A DNA stretch of 64,000 bases, from contig NZ_JAGIQA010000001.1 of assembly GCF_017814975.1 (NCBI RefSeq), positions 434,001-498,000 of the forward strand. Reading direction: 5' to 3'. Below the pieces are notes generated by a model, which was not told the DNA's origin, searched no databases, and was given only the letters and a program-made list of their open reading frames with translations. A program made the translations under genes and the position numbers. The stretch is from Cupriavidus consociatus. GTDB lineage: Bacteria; Pseudomonadota; Gammaproteobacteria; Burkholderiales; Burkholderiaceae. Within the stretch, counting starts at the first letter, position 1; each line of letters begins with the position of its first letter. Of this stretch, positions 1-8,553 are shown one piece after another.

Positions 1-117
1 GGCTTCGGCGGTGCCGCTTCCTGGCTGTGGCTGGCGCTGTCCTTGCTGTCGCTGTACACCATTGCCAATCGCGTGCGCCGCGGCGTTGCCGAGGCGCGTG
101 CCCGCACCGCAGGCTGA
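1..117 (+). CDS. C-terminal fragment of a membrane protein, probably a CDP-alcohol phosphatidyltransferase (YnbA-like)
   Basis: Only the last 38 codons are inside the window, read in frame 1 to a TGA at 115-117. They encode a hydrophobic helix rich in Trp and Leu followed by a basic, Ala/Arg-rich tail, as expected for the end of an inner-membrane protein with a cytoplasmic C-terminus. The stop lies 4 nt before the next start, so the gene is in the same operon as the hydrolase-methyltransferase, phosphatase, acyltransferase and CdsA-like genes. In the E. coli ynbABCD cluster the remaining partner of those families is a CDP-alcohol phosphatidyltransferase. The family assignment rests only on that context, because no catalytic residues are visible here. 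Confidence 0.5.
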   Translation, partial: GFGGAASWLWLALSLLSLYTIANRVRRGVAEARARTAG

Positions 118-121
118 AGCC

Positions 122-1891
122 ATGGACCGAGCCGCTATCCGCCAGCCGCAGGAGCGGCATTTCCAGACCCATGACGGCCAGGCGCTGTTCTACCGCCACT
201 GGCCTGCGGTGGAGGGCCCGGCGCGCGGCGCCGTGGTGCTGTTCCACCGCGGCCACGAGCATTCCGGGCGTGTCGCCCACCTGGCCGACGAGCTGAACCT
301 GCCGGGCTACGACATCTTCGCCTGGGATGCGCGTGGCCACGGGCGCTCGCCCGGCGAGCGTGGCTACAGCCCCAGCCTGGCGGATTCGGTGCGCGATATC
401 CAGACGTTTACCCAGCATATCGCCGAGGCGCACGGCATCCCGCTGGAGCGTACCGCGGTCATTGCGCAAAGCGTCGGGGCGGTGCTGGCCGCCACGTGGG
501 TGCACGACTACGCGCCGCCGATTCGCGCGCTGGTGCTGGCCTCGCCGGCCTTCAAGGTCAAGCTGTACGTGCCGTTCGCGCGGCCGGGACTGAAGCTGAT
601 GCACCGGCTGCGCGGCAGGTTCTTCGTCAACAGCTACGTCAAGGCGAAGTTCCTGACGCACGATCCCGGGCGCATCGCCAGTTATGACACCGATCCGCTG
701 ATCACGCGGCCGATCGCGGTCAATATCCTGCTGGACCTGTACGAGACCGCGGAACGCATCGTCGCCGATGCCGCCGCAATCACGGTGCCGACGCAGCTGC
801 TGATCTCCGGCGCCGACTGGGTCGTGCACCGCGGGCCGCAGGACCGCTTCTACGAGCGGCTGGGCGCGCGCACCAAGGAACGCATCGTGCTGGAGGGGTT
901 TTTCCACGACACGCTGGGCGAGCACGACCGCAAGCTGGCCGTGGACGCGGCGCGGCGCTTTATCGTGCGCGAGTTCGACACGCCGTCGCCGCCGCGCTCG
1001 CTGCTGGAGGCCGACCTGATCGGCCCGTTCCGGGAAGAATCGGACCGGCTGGCGTCCGCGCCGGGCGGGCTGGCGGCCTGGTGCTGGCGCGCAGCGCGTG
1101 CCAACCTGAAGCTTGGCGGGATGCTGTCGGACGGCGTGCGGCTCGGGCATGAGACCGGTTTCGACTCGGGCTCGACGCTCGACTACGTTTACCGCAATAC
1201 GCCGTCGGGACGCGGCCAGCTGGGCCGGCTGGCCGACGCGCAATACCTCGACGCCATTGGCTGGCGCGGCATCCGCCAGCGCAAGGTCCACGCCGAAGCG
1301 CTGATCGCCGAGGCCGTGCGGCGGCTGCGTGCGGCCGGCATGCCGGTGCGCATGGTCGATATCGCCGCCGGGCACGGGCGCTATGTGCTGGAGGCGCTGG
1401 GTGCGCTGGACGGCGGCGCCGGGGCGGTCGAATCGATCCTGCTGCGCGACTACAGCCAGCTCAACGTCGAACAGGGCAGGGCGCTGATCGCAGCCAAGGG
1501 ACTGCAGGGAGTCGCCCGCTTCGAACAGGGCGATGCCTTTGACGGCGAGAGCCTGGCGGCGCTGGCCCCGGCGCCGACACTGGCCGTGGTGTCGGGCCTG
1601 TACGAGCTGTTCCCGGAAAACGCGATGGTGCGCCGCTCGCTGGAAGGGCTGGCGCGCGCTGTGCCGCCTGGCGGCTATCTGGTCTACACCGGCCAGCCCT
1701 GGCATCCGCAGCTTGAATTCATCGCCCGCGCGCTGACCAGCCACCGCGGCGGCGCCGCCTGGGTGATGCGGCGCCGTTCGCAGGCCGAGATGGACGAACT
1801 GGTGCGCGCCGCCGGCTTCGACAAGGTGAGCCAGCGCATCGACCCGTGGGGCATCTTCACCGTCAGCCTGGCGCGCAGGCGCGAAGCATGA
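122..1891 (+). CDS. Bifunctional alpha/beta-hydrolase / class I SAM-dependent methyltransferase (YnbC-like)
   Basis: 589 aa, starting at the ATG 4 nt after the upstream stop; a longer in-frame extension exists but would overlap the upstream gene. Residues about 15-310 form a monoglyceride-lipase-type alpha/beta hydrolase with a DARGHGRSPGE motif (69-79). The nucleophile elbow is AQSVG with Ser117, so the usual first Gly is Ala. Residues about 400-585 form a Rossmann methyltransferase with the SAM-binding motif VDIAAGHGR (412-420). Length and domain order match E. coli YnbC as I remember it. The product probably acts on a lipid or lysolipid head group or acyl ester, but the substrate is unknown. 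It overlaps the next gene by 4 nt (ATGA), which implies translational coupling. Confidence 0.8.
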   Translation: MDRAAIRQPQERHFQTHDGQALFYRHWPAVEGPARGAVVLFHRGHEHSGRVAHLADELNLPGYDIFAWDARGHGRSPGERGYSPSLADSVRDIQTFTQHIAEAHGIPLERTAVIAQSVGAVLAATWVHDYAPPIRALVLASPAFKVKLYVPFARPGLKLMHRLRGRFFVNSYVKAKFLTHDPGRIASYDTDPLITRPIAVNILLDLYETAERIVADAAAITVPTQLLISGADWVVHRGPQDRFYERLGARTKERIVLEGFFHDTLGEHDRKLAVDAARRFIVREFDTPSPPRSLLEADLIGPFREESDRLASAPGGLAAWCWRAARANLKLGGMLSDGVRLGHETGFDSGSTLDYVYRNTPSGRGQLGRLADAQYLDAIGWRGIRQRKVHAEALIAEAVRRLRAAGMPVRMVDIAAGHGRYVLEALGALDGGAGAVESILLRDYSQLNVEQGRALIAAKGLQGVARFEQGDAFDGESLAALAPAPTLAVVSGLYELFPENAMVRRSLEGLARAVPPGGYLVYTGQPWHPQLEFIARALTSHRGGAAWVMRRRSQAEMDELVRAAGFDKVSQRIDPWGIFTVSLARRREA

Positions 1892-3267
1892 GCACGCTGC
1901 CCGCCGACGCGGCTGCCGCGGCCCCCACGGGTGAACGTCCCTGGGGTTTGGCCTGCCTGCTGCTGGCGCTGGCCGGCGCGTTTTTCTTTTCCAGCTACGG
2001 CTTTGCCAACTGGCTCGCGAGCCAGCGCGCGCAGGTGCCAACGGTCTATTTCGGCTGGGAACGCGGCATCCCGTTCCTGCCGTGGACCATCATCCCGTAC
2101 TGGTCGATCGACCTGCTGTATGGCGTCTCATTCTTCCTGTGGCATACGCGCGCGGCACTGGTCACGCACGTCAGGCGGCTGGTGCTGGCGCAGCTGGTCT
2201 CGGTGGCGTGCTTTATCGCCTTCCCGCTGCGCTTCAGCTTCGAGCGGCCGCAGGCGGACGGGCTGCCGGGGCGGCTGTTCGCGCTGCTGGGCGGCTTCGA
2301 CCTGCCGTTCAACCAGGCGCCGTCACTGCATATCAGCCTGCTGGTGATCCTGTGGGTCGCGTACGCGGCGCACCTGCGCGGCGGATGGCGCTGGCTGCTG
2401 CATGGCTGGTTCGCGCTGATCGGCATGTCGGTGCTGACCACATGGCAGCATCACCTGATCGACGTGCCGACCGGGGCGCTGGTTGGCTGGCTGTGCGTTT
2501 ACCTGTTTCCGATGCGGCTGCCGGAAGTTGCGGCGTGCTTGCCCGATGCGCGCACGCGCCAGCTTTCGCGGCGCTATGCGGCTGGCGCGGTCGTGGCACT
2601 GCTGTGCGCGGTACTGGCGGTGGGATTGTCCTTGACGCTGGCGTTCCTGCTGCTGTGGGCCGTGCTGGCGCTGGCCTGCGTTGCGCGCATCTACGCGCTG
2701 GCCGCGCCGGCCTGGTTCCTGAAGAATGCCGAGGGCCTGATGGCGCAGGCGGCACGCTGGGTGCTGGCGCCATACCTGCTCGGCGCGTTCCTGAACTCGC
2801 GCTGGTGGACCCGGCGAGCGCCGCAGGCCAGCCGCATCGCCGACGGCGTCTGGGTCGGCCGCTTCCCGACCGGTGCCGAACTGCGCGCATTGGGCACCGA
2901 TGCTGTGGTCGACCTTAGCGCCGAACTGCCGCGCGCCGCCTCCGGTCCCGGGCTGGCCTATCGCTGTGTGCCGGTGCTGGACCTGACCGTGCCGAGCGCG
3001 CAGCAACTGGAGCAGGCCGTGGCGCAACTCGACGCATGGCACGCGCAAGGGCGCCGGATACTGGTGAGCTGCGCACTGGGTTATTCGCGCAGCGCGCTGG
3101 TGGCGGCCGCATGGATGGCACGCCGGCAGGGGGTGCGCGATGCCGCGGCGGCGCTGGCTGCTTTACGCGCGCACCGGCCCGCGGTGGTGCTGGGGCGCGA
3201 GCACGCCGCCGCGCTGCAGGCATGGCTGGACCAGTATCCGACAGCGGAGGCTGCCGATGGCCGCTGA
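1888..3267 (+). CDS. Membrane PAP2-like / dual-specificity phosphatase fusion (YnbD-like)
   Basis: 459 aa. The N-terminal half is a multi-helix membrane domain with PAP2-superfamily signatures: PSLH at 145-148 and a His188-His189...Asp192-Val-Pro-Thr-Gly segment. After further helices, the C-terminal about 150 residues form a dual-specificity/tyrosine phosphatase domain with a CX5R loop (Cys395 to Arg401, CALGYSRS). The ATG overlaps the previous stop (ATGA). The fusion of a PAP2 membrane domain with a cysteine phosphatase matches E. coli YnbD. A role in dephosphorylating a phosphatidyl head group, such as a phosphatidylglycerophosphate- or inositol-phosphate-like intermediate, is inferred from the neighbours and not shown. 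Confidence 0.8.
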   Translation: MSTLPADAAAAAPTGERPWGLACLLLALAGAFFFSSYGFANWLASQRAQVPTVYFGWERGIPFLPWTIIPYWSIDLLYGVSFFLWHTRAALVTHVRRLVLAQLVSVACFIAFPLRFSFERPQADGLPGRLFALLGGFDLPFNQAPSLHISLLVILWVAYAAHLRGGWRWLLHGWFALIGMSVLTTWQHHLIDVPTGALVGWLCVYLFPMRLPEVAACLPDARTRQLSRRYAAGAVVALLCAVLAVGLSLTLAFLLLWAVLALACVARIYALAAPAWFLKNAEGLMAQAARWVLAPYLLGAFLNSRWWTRRAPQASRIADGVWVGRFPTGAELRALGTDAVVDLSAELPRAASGPGLAYRCVPVLDLTVPSAQQLEQAVAQLDAWHAQGRRILVSCALGYSRSALVAAAWMARRQGVRDAAAALAALRAHRPAVVLGREHAAALQAWLDQYPTAEAADGR

Positions 3268-3688
3268 TGGCGCACGCAGCAGTTCCTCGGAGGCCTGGAT
3301 CGCGCACGCCGTCACCGGCGCGCTGTCCGGTGCGCTCTGGATCGGCGTGGTCGGACTGGCCTTCGCGCCGGCTTCCCTCTGGCTGTCCGCCAGCCCCGCA
3401 TTGTCTGCACTGCCGTTGCTGGTGGCACTGGCCCAGCTCTGGCTGCTGCTCCGCGTCGCGATCGACCGGCGCCTGTTCGACGCGCTGGCCGCTTCGGCCG
3501 ACCGCGAAGGCCAGGCGGACCTGGCCGGACTCGACGGCGCGCTGACCGGACTGGGCTGGATCGCATCCGAGCGCACTGGCCGCCCGCTGCCCGAACGCGC
3601 ACGCGGCGCGATGCGGCTGGTGCGCGCCAGCGTGGTACTGGCCGCAGTCCAGCTGTGCCTGTCCCTGCTGATCTTGCTGCTGAGGTAA
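3257..3688 (+). CDS. Small integral membrane protein of unknown function
   Basis: 143 aa, starting at an ATG 11 nt inside the end of the phosphatase gene. Three hydrophobic segments are visible at about residues 15-35, 45-65 and 120-143, separated by an acidic and polar cytoplasmic-looking stretch. I recognise no catalytic motif. Its position between the phosphatase and the acyltransferase, with overlapping or near-overlapping junctions, indicates a subunit or accessory factor of the lipid operon. It has no obvious counterpart in the four-gene E. coli ynb cluster. Confidence 0.75.
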   Translation: MAADGARSSSSEAWIAHAVTGALSGALWIGVVGLAFAPASLWLSASPALSALPLLVALAQLWLLLRVAIDRRLFDALAASADREGQADLAGLDGALTGLGWIASERTGRPLPERARGAMRLVRASVVLAAVQLCLSLLILLLR

Positions 3689-3695
3689 CAACGCC

Positions 3696-4322
3696 ATGTG
3701 GATCGCCCGTGCCACCGCGCGCGCCATCATCGCTTTCGCCCGCCTGCTGACCGGCATGCGCGCCAACTGGCAGGGCTGCATCCCGGCCGCGGTGCAGCGC
3801 GTGTACTTTGCCAACCACAGCAGCCATGGCGACTTCGTGCTGATCTGGGGCTGCCTGCCGCCCGACCTGCGCACCGGCACGCGCCCGGTGGCCGGCGCCG
3901 ATTACTGGGACCGCTCGCCGCTGCGGCGCTTTATCGGCCGCGACGTATTCCGCGCGTTGCTGATCGACCGCATGCGCAGCGATCCGGGCAACGACCCGGT
4001 GGCACTGATGCGTGGCGCGCTGGAAGGCGGCGATTCGCTGATCCTGTTCCCCGAAGGCACGCGCAATACCACCGATGCGCGGCTGCTGCCGTTCAAGAGC
4101 GGCATCTACCACCTGGCGCGCGCTTGTCCGGCAGTGGAGTTCGTGCCGGTCTGGATCGACAACCTCAACCGCGTCATGCCCAAGGGCGAGGTCGTGCCGG
4201 TGCCGCTGCTATGCACCGTGACCTTCGGCCGGCCGGTACTGGTGGGCGACGGCGAGGACAAGGAGAGCTTCCTTTCCCGCTGCCGCGGCGGCCTGCTCGC
4301 GCTGGCCCCTGAACTGGACTGA
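3696..4322 (+). CDS. Lysophospholipid acyltransferase (PlsC family, 1-acyl-sn-glycerol-3-phosphate acyltransferase-like)
   Basis: 208 aa with both hallmark blocks of the PlsC/LPLAT family: an HX4D catalytic motif (His41 to Asp46 in NHSSHGD) and the acceptor-binding FPEGTR motif at 118-123. The N-terminus is hydrophobic enough for peripheral or single-helix membrane attachment. The enzyme would acylate a lysophosphatidate-like acceptor using acyl-CoA or acyl-ACP and so supply phosphatidate to the CdsA paralogue encoded next. The ATG lies 7 nt after the previous stop. It is likely an operon-specific paralogue; the housekeeping plsC is expected elsewhere. Confidence 0.85.
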   Translation: MWIARATARAIIAFARLLTGMRANWQGCIPAAVQRVYFANHSSHGDFVLIWGCLPPDLRTGTRPVAGADYWDRSPLRRFIGRDVFRALLIDRMRSDPGNDPVALMRGALEGGDSLILFPEGTRNTTDARLLPFKSGIYHLARACPAVEFVPVWIDNLNRVMPKGEVVPVPLLCTVTFGRPVLVGDGEDKESFLSRCRGGLLALAPELD

Positions 4323-4343
4323 TGGCGGAACGATAGCGGAAAG

Positions 4344-5321
4344 ATGACCATGCCAGCCATCCCGACCTTGCCTGTGGTGCACTGGGACCATGAGACCGGG
4401 CTGCTGTTCGGCGGCCTGTTTGCCGTGCTGCTGCTCGCCTCCACCGTGACCGCGCTGCTGCGCTGGCGCGTGGCCGGCGGCGGGCAGCACGCGGTGATCG
4501 ACAACCTCGCGCAGCGCGTCAACGCCTGGTGGTGGATGATCGGCATCATGGGCGTGGCCTTCGCGCTGGGCCGCACCGCGGTGATCGTGCTGTTCTACCT
4601 GCTGTCGTTCTTCGCGCTGCGCGAGTTCGTCACCATCACCACCACGCGCCGCGGCGACCATCGCGCCATCGTCGCCGCCTTCTTCGTATTCCTGCCGCTG
4701 CAGTATGTGCTGGTCTACATCGGCTGGTACGGCATGTTCTCGATCCTGATCCCGGTCTACGCCTTCCTGTTCCTGCCGATCCTGGCGGCGCTGTCGTCCG
4801 AGACCACGCGCTTCCTGGAGCGCTGCGCCGGGGTGCAGTGGGCGGTGATGATCTGCGTGTTCTGCATCTCGCACGTGCCGGCGCTGCTGACGCTGCCGAT
4901 CCCGGGCTTCGAGGGCCGCAACCTGCTGCTGATCGCCTTCCTGGTAATCGTGGTGCAGGGCAGCGACGTGCTGCAGTATGTGTGGGGCAAGCTGTGCGGC
5001 AAGCGCAAGATCGCGCCGCTGCTGTCGCCGTCGAAGACGGTGGAAGGGTTTGTCGGCGGCGTGGCAAGTGCCACTGCGCTGGGTGCGGCGCTGTGGTGGA
5101 TCACGCCGTTCGCGCCGTGGCAGGCCGGACTGATTGCGCTGGCAATCGCGCTGATGGGCTTCCTGGGCGGGCTGGTGATGTCGGCGATCAAGCGCGACCG
5201 CGGCATCAAGGACTGGGGCCACATGATCCAGGGCCACGGCGGCATGCTGGACCGGCTCGACTCCGTGGTGTTCGCCGCACCGGTGTTCTTCCATATCACC
5301 CGCTACTGGTGGGTGCCCTGA
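4344..5321 (+). CDS. Phosphatidate cytidylyltransferase family protein (CdsA paralogue, YnbB-like)
   Basis: 325 aa polytopic inner-membrane protein with about eight hydrophobic segments. The C-terminal CDP-diglyceride synthetase signature is present: an SPSKTVEGF block followed by an Ala/Gly-rich helix and then a KRDRGIKDWG...GHGGMLDRLDS motif. The reaction would convert phosphatidate and CTP to CDP-diacylglycerol. A purine-rich RBS (GCGGAAAG) precedes the ATG. A second, canonical cdsA sits at 38904-39725 next to uppS, so this copy is specialised for the lipid operon, matching the role of YnbB. It converges on the LysR gene with only 12 nt between stops. Confidence 0.85.
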   Translation: MTMPAIPTLPVVHWDHETGLLFGGLFAVLLLASTVTALLRWRVAGGGQHAVIDNLAQRVNAWWWMIGIMGVAFALGRTAVIVLFYLLSFFALREFVTITTTRRGDHRAIVAAFFVFLPLQYVLVYIGWYGMFSILIPVYAFLFLPILAALSSETTRFLERCAGVQWAVMICVFCISHVPALLTLPIPGFEGRNLLLIAFLVIVVQGSDVLQYVWGKLCGKRKIAPLLSPSKTVEGFVGGVASATALGAALWWITPFAPWQAGLIALAIALMGFLGGLVMSAIKRDRGIKDWGHMIQGHGGMLDRLDSVVFAAPVFFHITRYWWVP

Positions 5322-5333
5322 GCAGGGCGACGC

Positions 5334-6233
5334 TCAGATTTCGGTCTCTTCGCACCACTTGACCACCGCGTCGCGGAAGTCCTGGCAGATCGGCGACAGG
5401 TAGCCTCCGGCGCGCCACAGCACCGCCAGTTCGTGCTGCCACGACATGCCGGGCCCGGCGATCGCCTGCAATCCCTGTCCCTCCGCCTGCTTCAGGATGC
5501 GCGGCGGCATGATGCCGAGCAGGTCCGAGTGCCGCAGCAACTCGCCGAATGCAACCGGCGAGGCCGTGCTTTCCACCGCCACGCGCGGCGGCGGCAGGCC
5601 CACCGAGGTGAATCGTTCCTCCAGCCATTGGCGCAGGTACAGCGAACTGGCCGGCACCGCCCAGCGCTCTTCGGTCAGGTCGGCCAGCTTACGGAAGCTG
5701 CCGCGGCGCGGATGCGCGCTGCGGCAGACGATGTGCATGGTCAGCGGCCCCAGCGGCAGCCAGTCGATGTCTTCCGGCACGCTGGCCGGGCGCGCCGCCA
5801 GGATCAGGTCGGCGTCGCCGTTCTGCAGCATCGCCATCAGGCGCGCGCTCAGGTGCGTCTCGATCGAGAACACCGCCAGCGGGCGGCTGACGAAGAACTG
5901 CGCCAGCAGCGGCGACAGCAGCGACGGCACCAGGTAAGGAATGGCGCCGAGCCGTACCGTGCCGGCGCGCGCCAGCCGCTGCTCGGCCAGTTCATTGCGC
6001 AGGTCGGTTGCCGCCAGCGAGATCCTGCGCGCATGCGCCAGCAGTGTCTTGCCGACGCTGGTCGGCACCAGCCCGCGCGGCGTGCGCTCGAACAGCGGCA
6101 TGCCGGCCTCGCCCTCCAGCCGCGCCAGCGTCTTGGACAGGCCGGACTGGGTCATGCCGAGCGTGTCGGCGGCGCGATGCAAATTGCCGTGCTCGCTGAC
6201 CACCAGGAAGGCTTCAAGATCCTCGAATCGCAT
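5334..6233 (-). CDS. LysR-family transcriptional regulator
   Basis: 299 aa. The ATG at 6233 gives the usual LysR N-terminus (MRFEDLEAFLVVSEHGN...) with a winged helix-turn-helix at about residues 1-60, including the AADTLGMTQSGLSKTLARLE recognition segment. The rest is a periplasmic-binding-protein-like effector domain. It is divergent from the Bug receptor/MDR/CoA-transferase genes across a 244-bp intergenic region, the classic layout in which a LysR protein controls its neighbour operon in response to a pathway metabolite. The effector is not known. Confidence 0.9.
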   Translation of the reverse strand: MRFEDLEAFLVVSEHGNLHRAADTLGMTQSGLSKTLARLEGEAGMPLFERTPRGLVPTSVGKTLLAHARRISLAATDLRNELAEQRLARAGTVRLGAIPYLVPSLLSPLLAQFFVSRPLAVFSIETHLSARLMAMLQNGDADLILAARPASVPEDIDWLPLGPLTMHIVCRSAHPRRGSFRKLADLTEERWAVPASSLYLRQWLEERFTSVGLPPPRVAVESTASPVAFGELLRHSDLLGIMPPRILKQAEGQGLQAIAGPGMSWQHELAVLWRAGGYLSPICQDFRDAVVKWCEETEI

Positions 6234-6477
6234 GGGACGTACCGGGTACCGGGCAATGGGGCGCGCTGGGGGCGGAGCGGGCCATTGTAGCGCCGGTATG
6301 CCCTTGCGCTGCGTCACTGCGCCGCAGGTTCCGGCCGCGCCATGCCTGGCAGGACTCGCCTTGCGCCGAGCGGGAATCGGCGGGGCGCGGCCGATGCCAT
6401 AGACTGCGCTGGCATCCCTCGCATCGCCAGCGGCTGGCGGGCATCACAGAAGGGAGCCAGGACAGGAGACACCAACC

Positions 6478-7512
6478 ATGCCGACCCTCCGCTCGCGGCT
6501 GCGCGCCGCCATGCCCGCCATCATGCTGGGCGCCCTTGCAGCCACAATCGTGGCCACTACCGCGGCAACAACCGCAGCCACGGCGCACGCCGCCGATGCC
6601 GCCCCCGGCGCCGAAGCGTATCCATCGCGCCCGCTGACCATCGTGGTGCCTTCGGTGGCGGGCAATGTCAATGACGCGGTCGCCCGGCTGATCGGACAGG
6701 AACTGACCAGGGCCTGGGGCCAGCCGGTCATCGTCGACAACAAGCCCGGCGCTGGCACTACCACCGGCACCAAGCACGTCGCGCGCGCCGCGAAGGATGG
6801 CTATACCGCGCTGCTGACCTTCACCGCGCACGTGCAGAACCCGTCGCTGTACCCGCGCATCAGCTATGACCCGATCGCCGATTTCGCGCCGGTCAGCGAG
6901 GTCGCGGTCTCTTCGACCATCCTGGCCGTGTCGCCGGATTTCCCGGCGCGCACGCTGCCCGAGCTGGTGGCACTGGTCAAGGCGAATCCCGGCAAGTATC
7001 CGTATGGTTCCTATGGCGCCGGCACTACCGGCCATATTCTCGGCGAACTGCTCAAGCGCGAGGCCGGCCTGCAGATGGAGCACGTGGCCTACAAGGGCGG
7101 TGCGCCGCTGGCGACCGACCTGGCCGCCGGCCACGTGAAGATCGGCTTTATCGCGGTGGGCACGGCCATGCCGCTGCTGCAGGGCGGCAAGCTGATCCCG
7201 CTGGCGATGGCCGGCGCCGAGCGCTCGGCGCTGCTGCCCAGGGTGCCAACCTTTCGCGAGGCGGGCTACCAGGGCTTCGAGCCGGATGCGTGGATGGGCC
7301 TGCTGTTCCCGGCCGGCGTGCCGAAGGCGCGGGTCGAGGCGCTGTCGCGCGAAGTGGCGCGCATCGTGCGCAGGCCGGAGATTGCGAAGAAGATGCAGGA
7401 CCTGAACCTGGTGCCGGTGGGCGGCACGCCGGAAGCCTTCGCCGCGGTGCTGAAGAGCGACCGCGACAAATGGAGCCGCATCATCCGCGATGTCGGCATC
7501 ACGCTGGAATGA
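6478..7512 (+). CDS. Bug-family tripartite tricarboxylate transporter substrate-binding protein
   Basis: 344 aa exported solute receptor. The N-terminus is a long Ala/Thr-rich signal peptide with a plausible AHA-AD cleavage near residue 40. The mature part follows the Bug/TctC pattern: YPSRPLTIVVPS near its start, then PGAGTTTGT, and a YKGGAPLATDLAAGHV segment that normally contacts a carboxylate ligand. The usual PGG triad of the first motif reads VAG here. No TctA/TctB membrane subunits are nearby, so this is one of the orphan receptors abundant in Burkholderiales. It is first in an operon with an oxidoreductase and a CoA-transferase, so an organic acid is the likely ligand. Confidence 0.88.
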   Translation: MPTLRSRLRAAMPAIMLGALAATIVATTAATTAATAHAADAAPGAEAYPSRPLTIVVPSVAGNVNDAVARLIGQELTRAWGQPVIVDNKPGAGTTTGTKHVARAAKDGYTALLTFTAHVQNPSLYPRISYDPIADFAPVSEVAVSSTILAVSPDFPARTLPELVALVKANPGKYPYGSYGAGTTGHILGELLKREAGLQMEHVAYKGGAPLATDLAAGHVKIGFIAVGTAMPLLQGGKLIPLAMAGAERSALLPRVPTFREAGYQGFEPDAWMGLLFPAGVPKARVEALSREVARIVRRPEIAKKMQDLNLVPVGGTPEAFAAVLKSDRDKWSRIIRDVGITLE

Positions 7513-8537
7513 CTGGACTGATGATGCAAGAGGACGATTACCTGGGGCTGGTCTGCTCGCGCTGGTGTCACTGGAGCGCACTGGAACTGCAGCGCATCCC
7601 GCGCCAGCCGCTCGGGCCGGGACAGGTGCGCATCCGCGTGCGCCATGCTGGCGTCGGCTTTGCGCTGAGCCTGTTCGTGTCGGGCAAGTACCAGCGCAAG
7701 CCGCCGCTGCCGTTCACGCCCGGCACGGAAGCGGCCGGGGAGATCCTTGAGGTCGCGCCGGACGTGACGCGCCTGCGCGTTGGGCAGCGCGTGTCGGCGG
7801 CGCTGGATTGGGGCGGTTTTGCCGAAGAAGTCGTGACGACCTGCGACACGGTCTATCCGGTGCCGGATGGCCTTGCACTGGCGCACGCCGCGGCACTTCC
7901 GGTCACCTACGGCACGGTGTGGGCCGCGCTGACGTGGCGCGCCGCGCTGCAACCCGGCGAGACCATGCTGGTGCATGGCGCCAGCGGCGCGCTCGGCACG
8001 GCGGCCGTGCAGTTGGGCAAGCTGATGGGCGCGCGCGTGATCGCTACCGCCAGCACCGACGCCAAGCGCGAGGCGGCACTGGGCAATGGCGCGGCGCATG
8101 CGCTGCCTGCCGACGCGGCCACGCTGGCGGCCTCGGTGAAGGCGCTGTGCCCGGCGGGCGGGGTCGACGTGGTGTTCGATCCGGTCGGCGGCGACCTGTT
8201 CGACGCCTCGCTGCGCTGCGCGGCGCCGGGCGCACGGCTGCTGTCGATCGGCTATGCCAGCGGCCGCATTCCGGAAGTTCCTGCGAACCTGCTGCTGGTC
8301 AAGAACCTGTCGATGATCGGCTTCAACTACGGCTACTACATCGGCTGGGGACTGACCGATGAACGCCAGCGCTTTGCGCCGCGCGTGCAGCAGGTGGTCG
8401 AGCAGATCATGCAGGCGGTGGCGAGCGGCAAGCTGGCGCCGCCCGTGCTGCAGCACTTCCCGCTGCGCGACTGGCTGGCGGCGGTCGACACCACGATGTC
8501 GCGCCGCGCCATCGGCAAGGTCATGCTGGATATCTGA
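7509..8537 (+). CDS. MDR-family zinc-independent alcohol dehydrogenase / NADPH:quinone oxidoreductase-like protein
   Basis: 342 aa medium-chain dehydrogenase/reductase. An N-terminal GroES-like domain precedes a nucleotide-binding fold with the sequence HGASGALGTAAVQLGKLMGA near residues 150-170. The structural and catalytic zinc cysteine clusters of classical alcohol dehydrogenases are not apparent, so the quinone-oxidoreductase or crotonyl-CoA-reductase-like subfamily fits better. I chose the ATG overlapping the upstream stop (ATGA); in-frame ATGs at 7521 and 7524 are possible. It is co-transcribed with a CoA-transferase, which suggests reduction of an enoyl-CoA or quinone-like catabolic intermediate. 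Confidence 0.82.
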   Translation: MTGLMMQEDDYLGLVCSRWCHWSALELQRIPRQPLGPGQVRIRVRHAGVGFALSLFVSGKYQRKPPLPFTPGTEAAGEILEVAPDVTRLRVGQRVSAALDWGGFAEEVVTTCDTVYPVPDGLALAHAAALPVTYGTVWAALTWRAALQPGETMLVHGASGALGTAAVQLGKLMGARVIATASTDAKREAALGNGAAHALPADAATLAASVKALCPAGGVDVVFDPVGGDLFDASLRCAAPGARLLSIGYASGRIPEVPANLLLVKNLSMIGFNYGYYIGWGLTDERQRFAPRVQQVVEQIMQAVASGKLAPPVLQHFPLRDWLAAVDTTMSRRAIGKVMLDI

Positions 8538-8553
8538 AAACGTGGAGAACGAC

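Noticed and set aside
5315..5328. Inverted repeat GCCCTG-AG-CAGGGC at the CdsA-like/LysR junction as a terminator
   Set aside because: The loop is only 2 nt, there is no T-run on either strand and it overlaps the stop codon.
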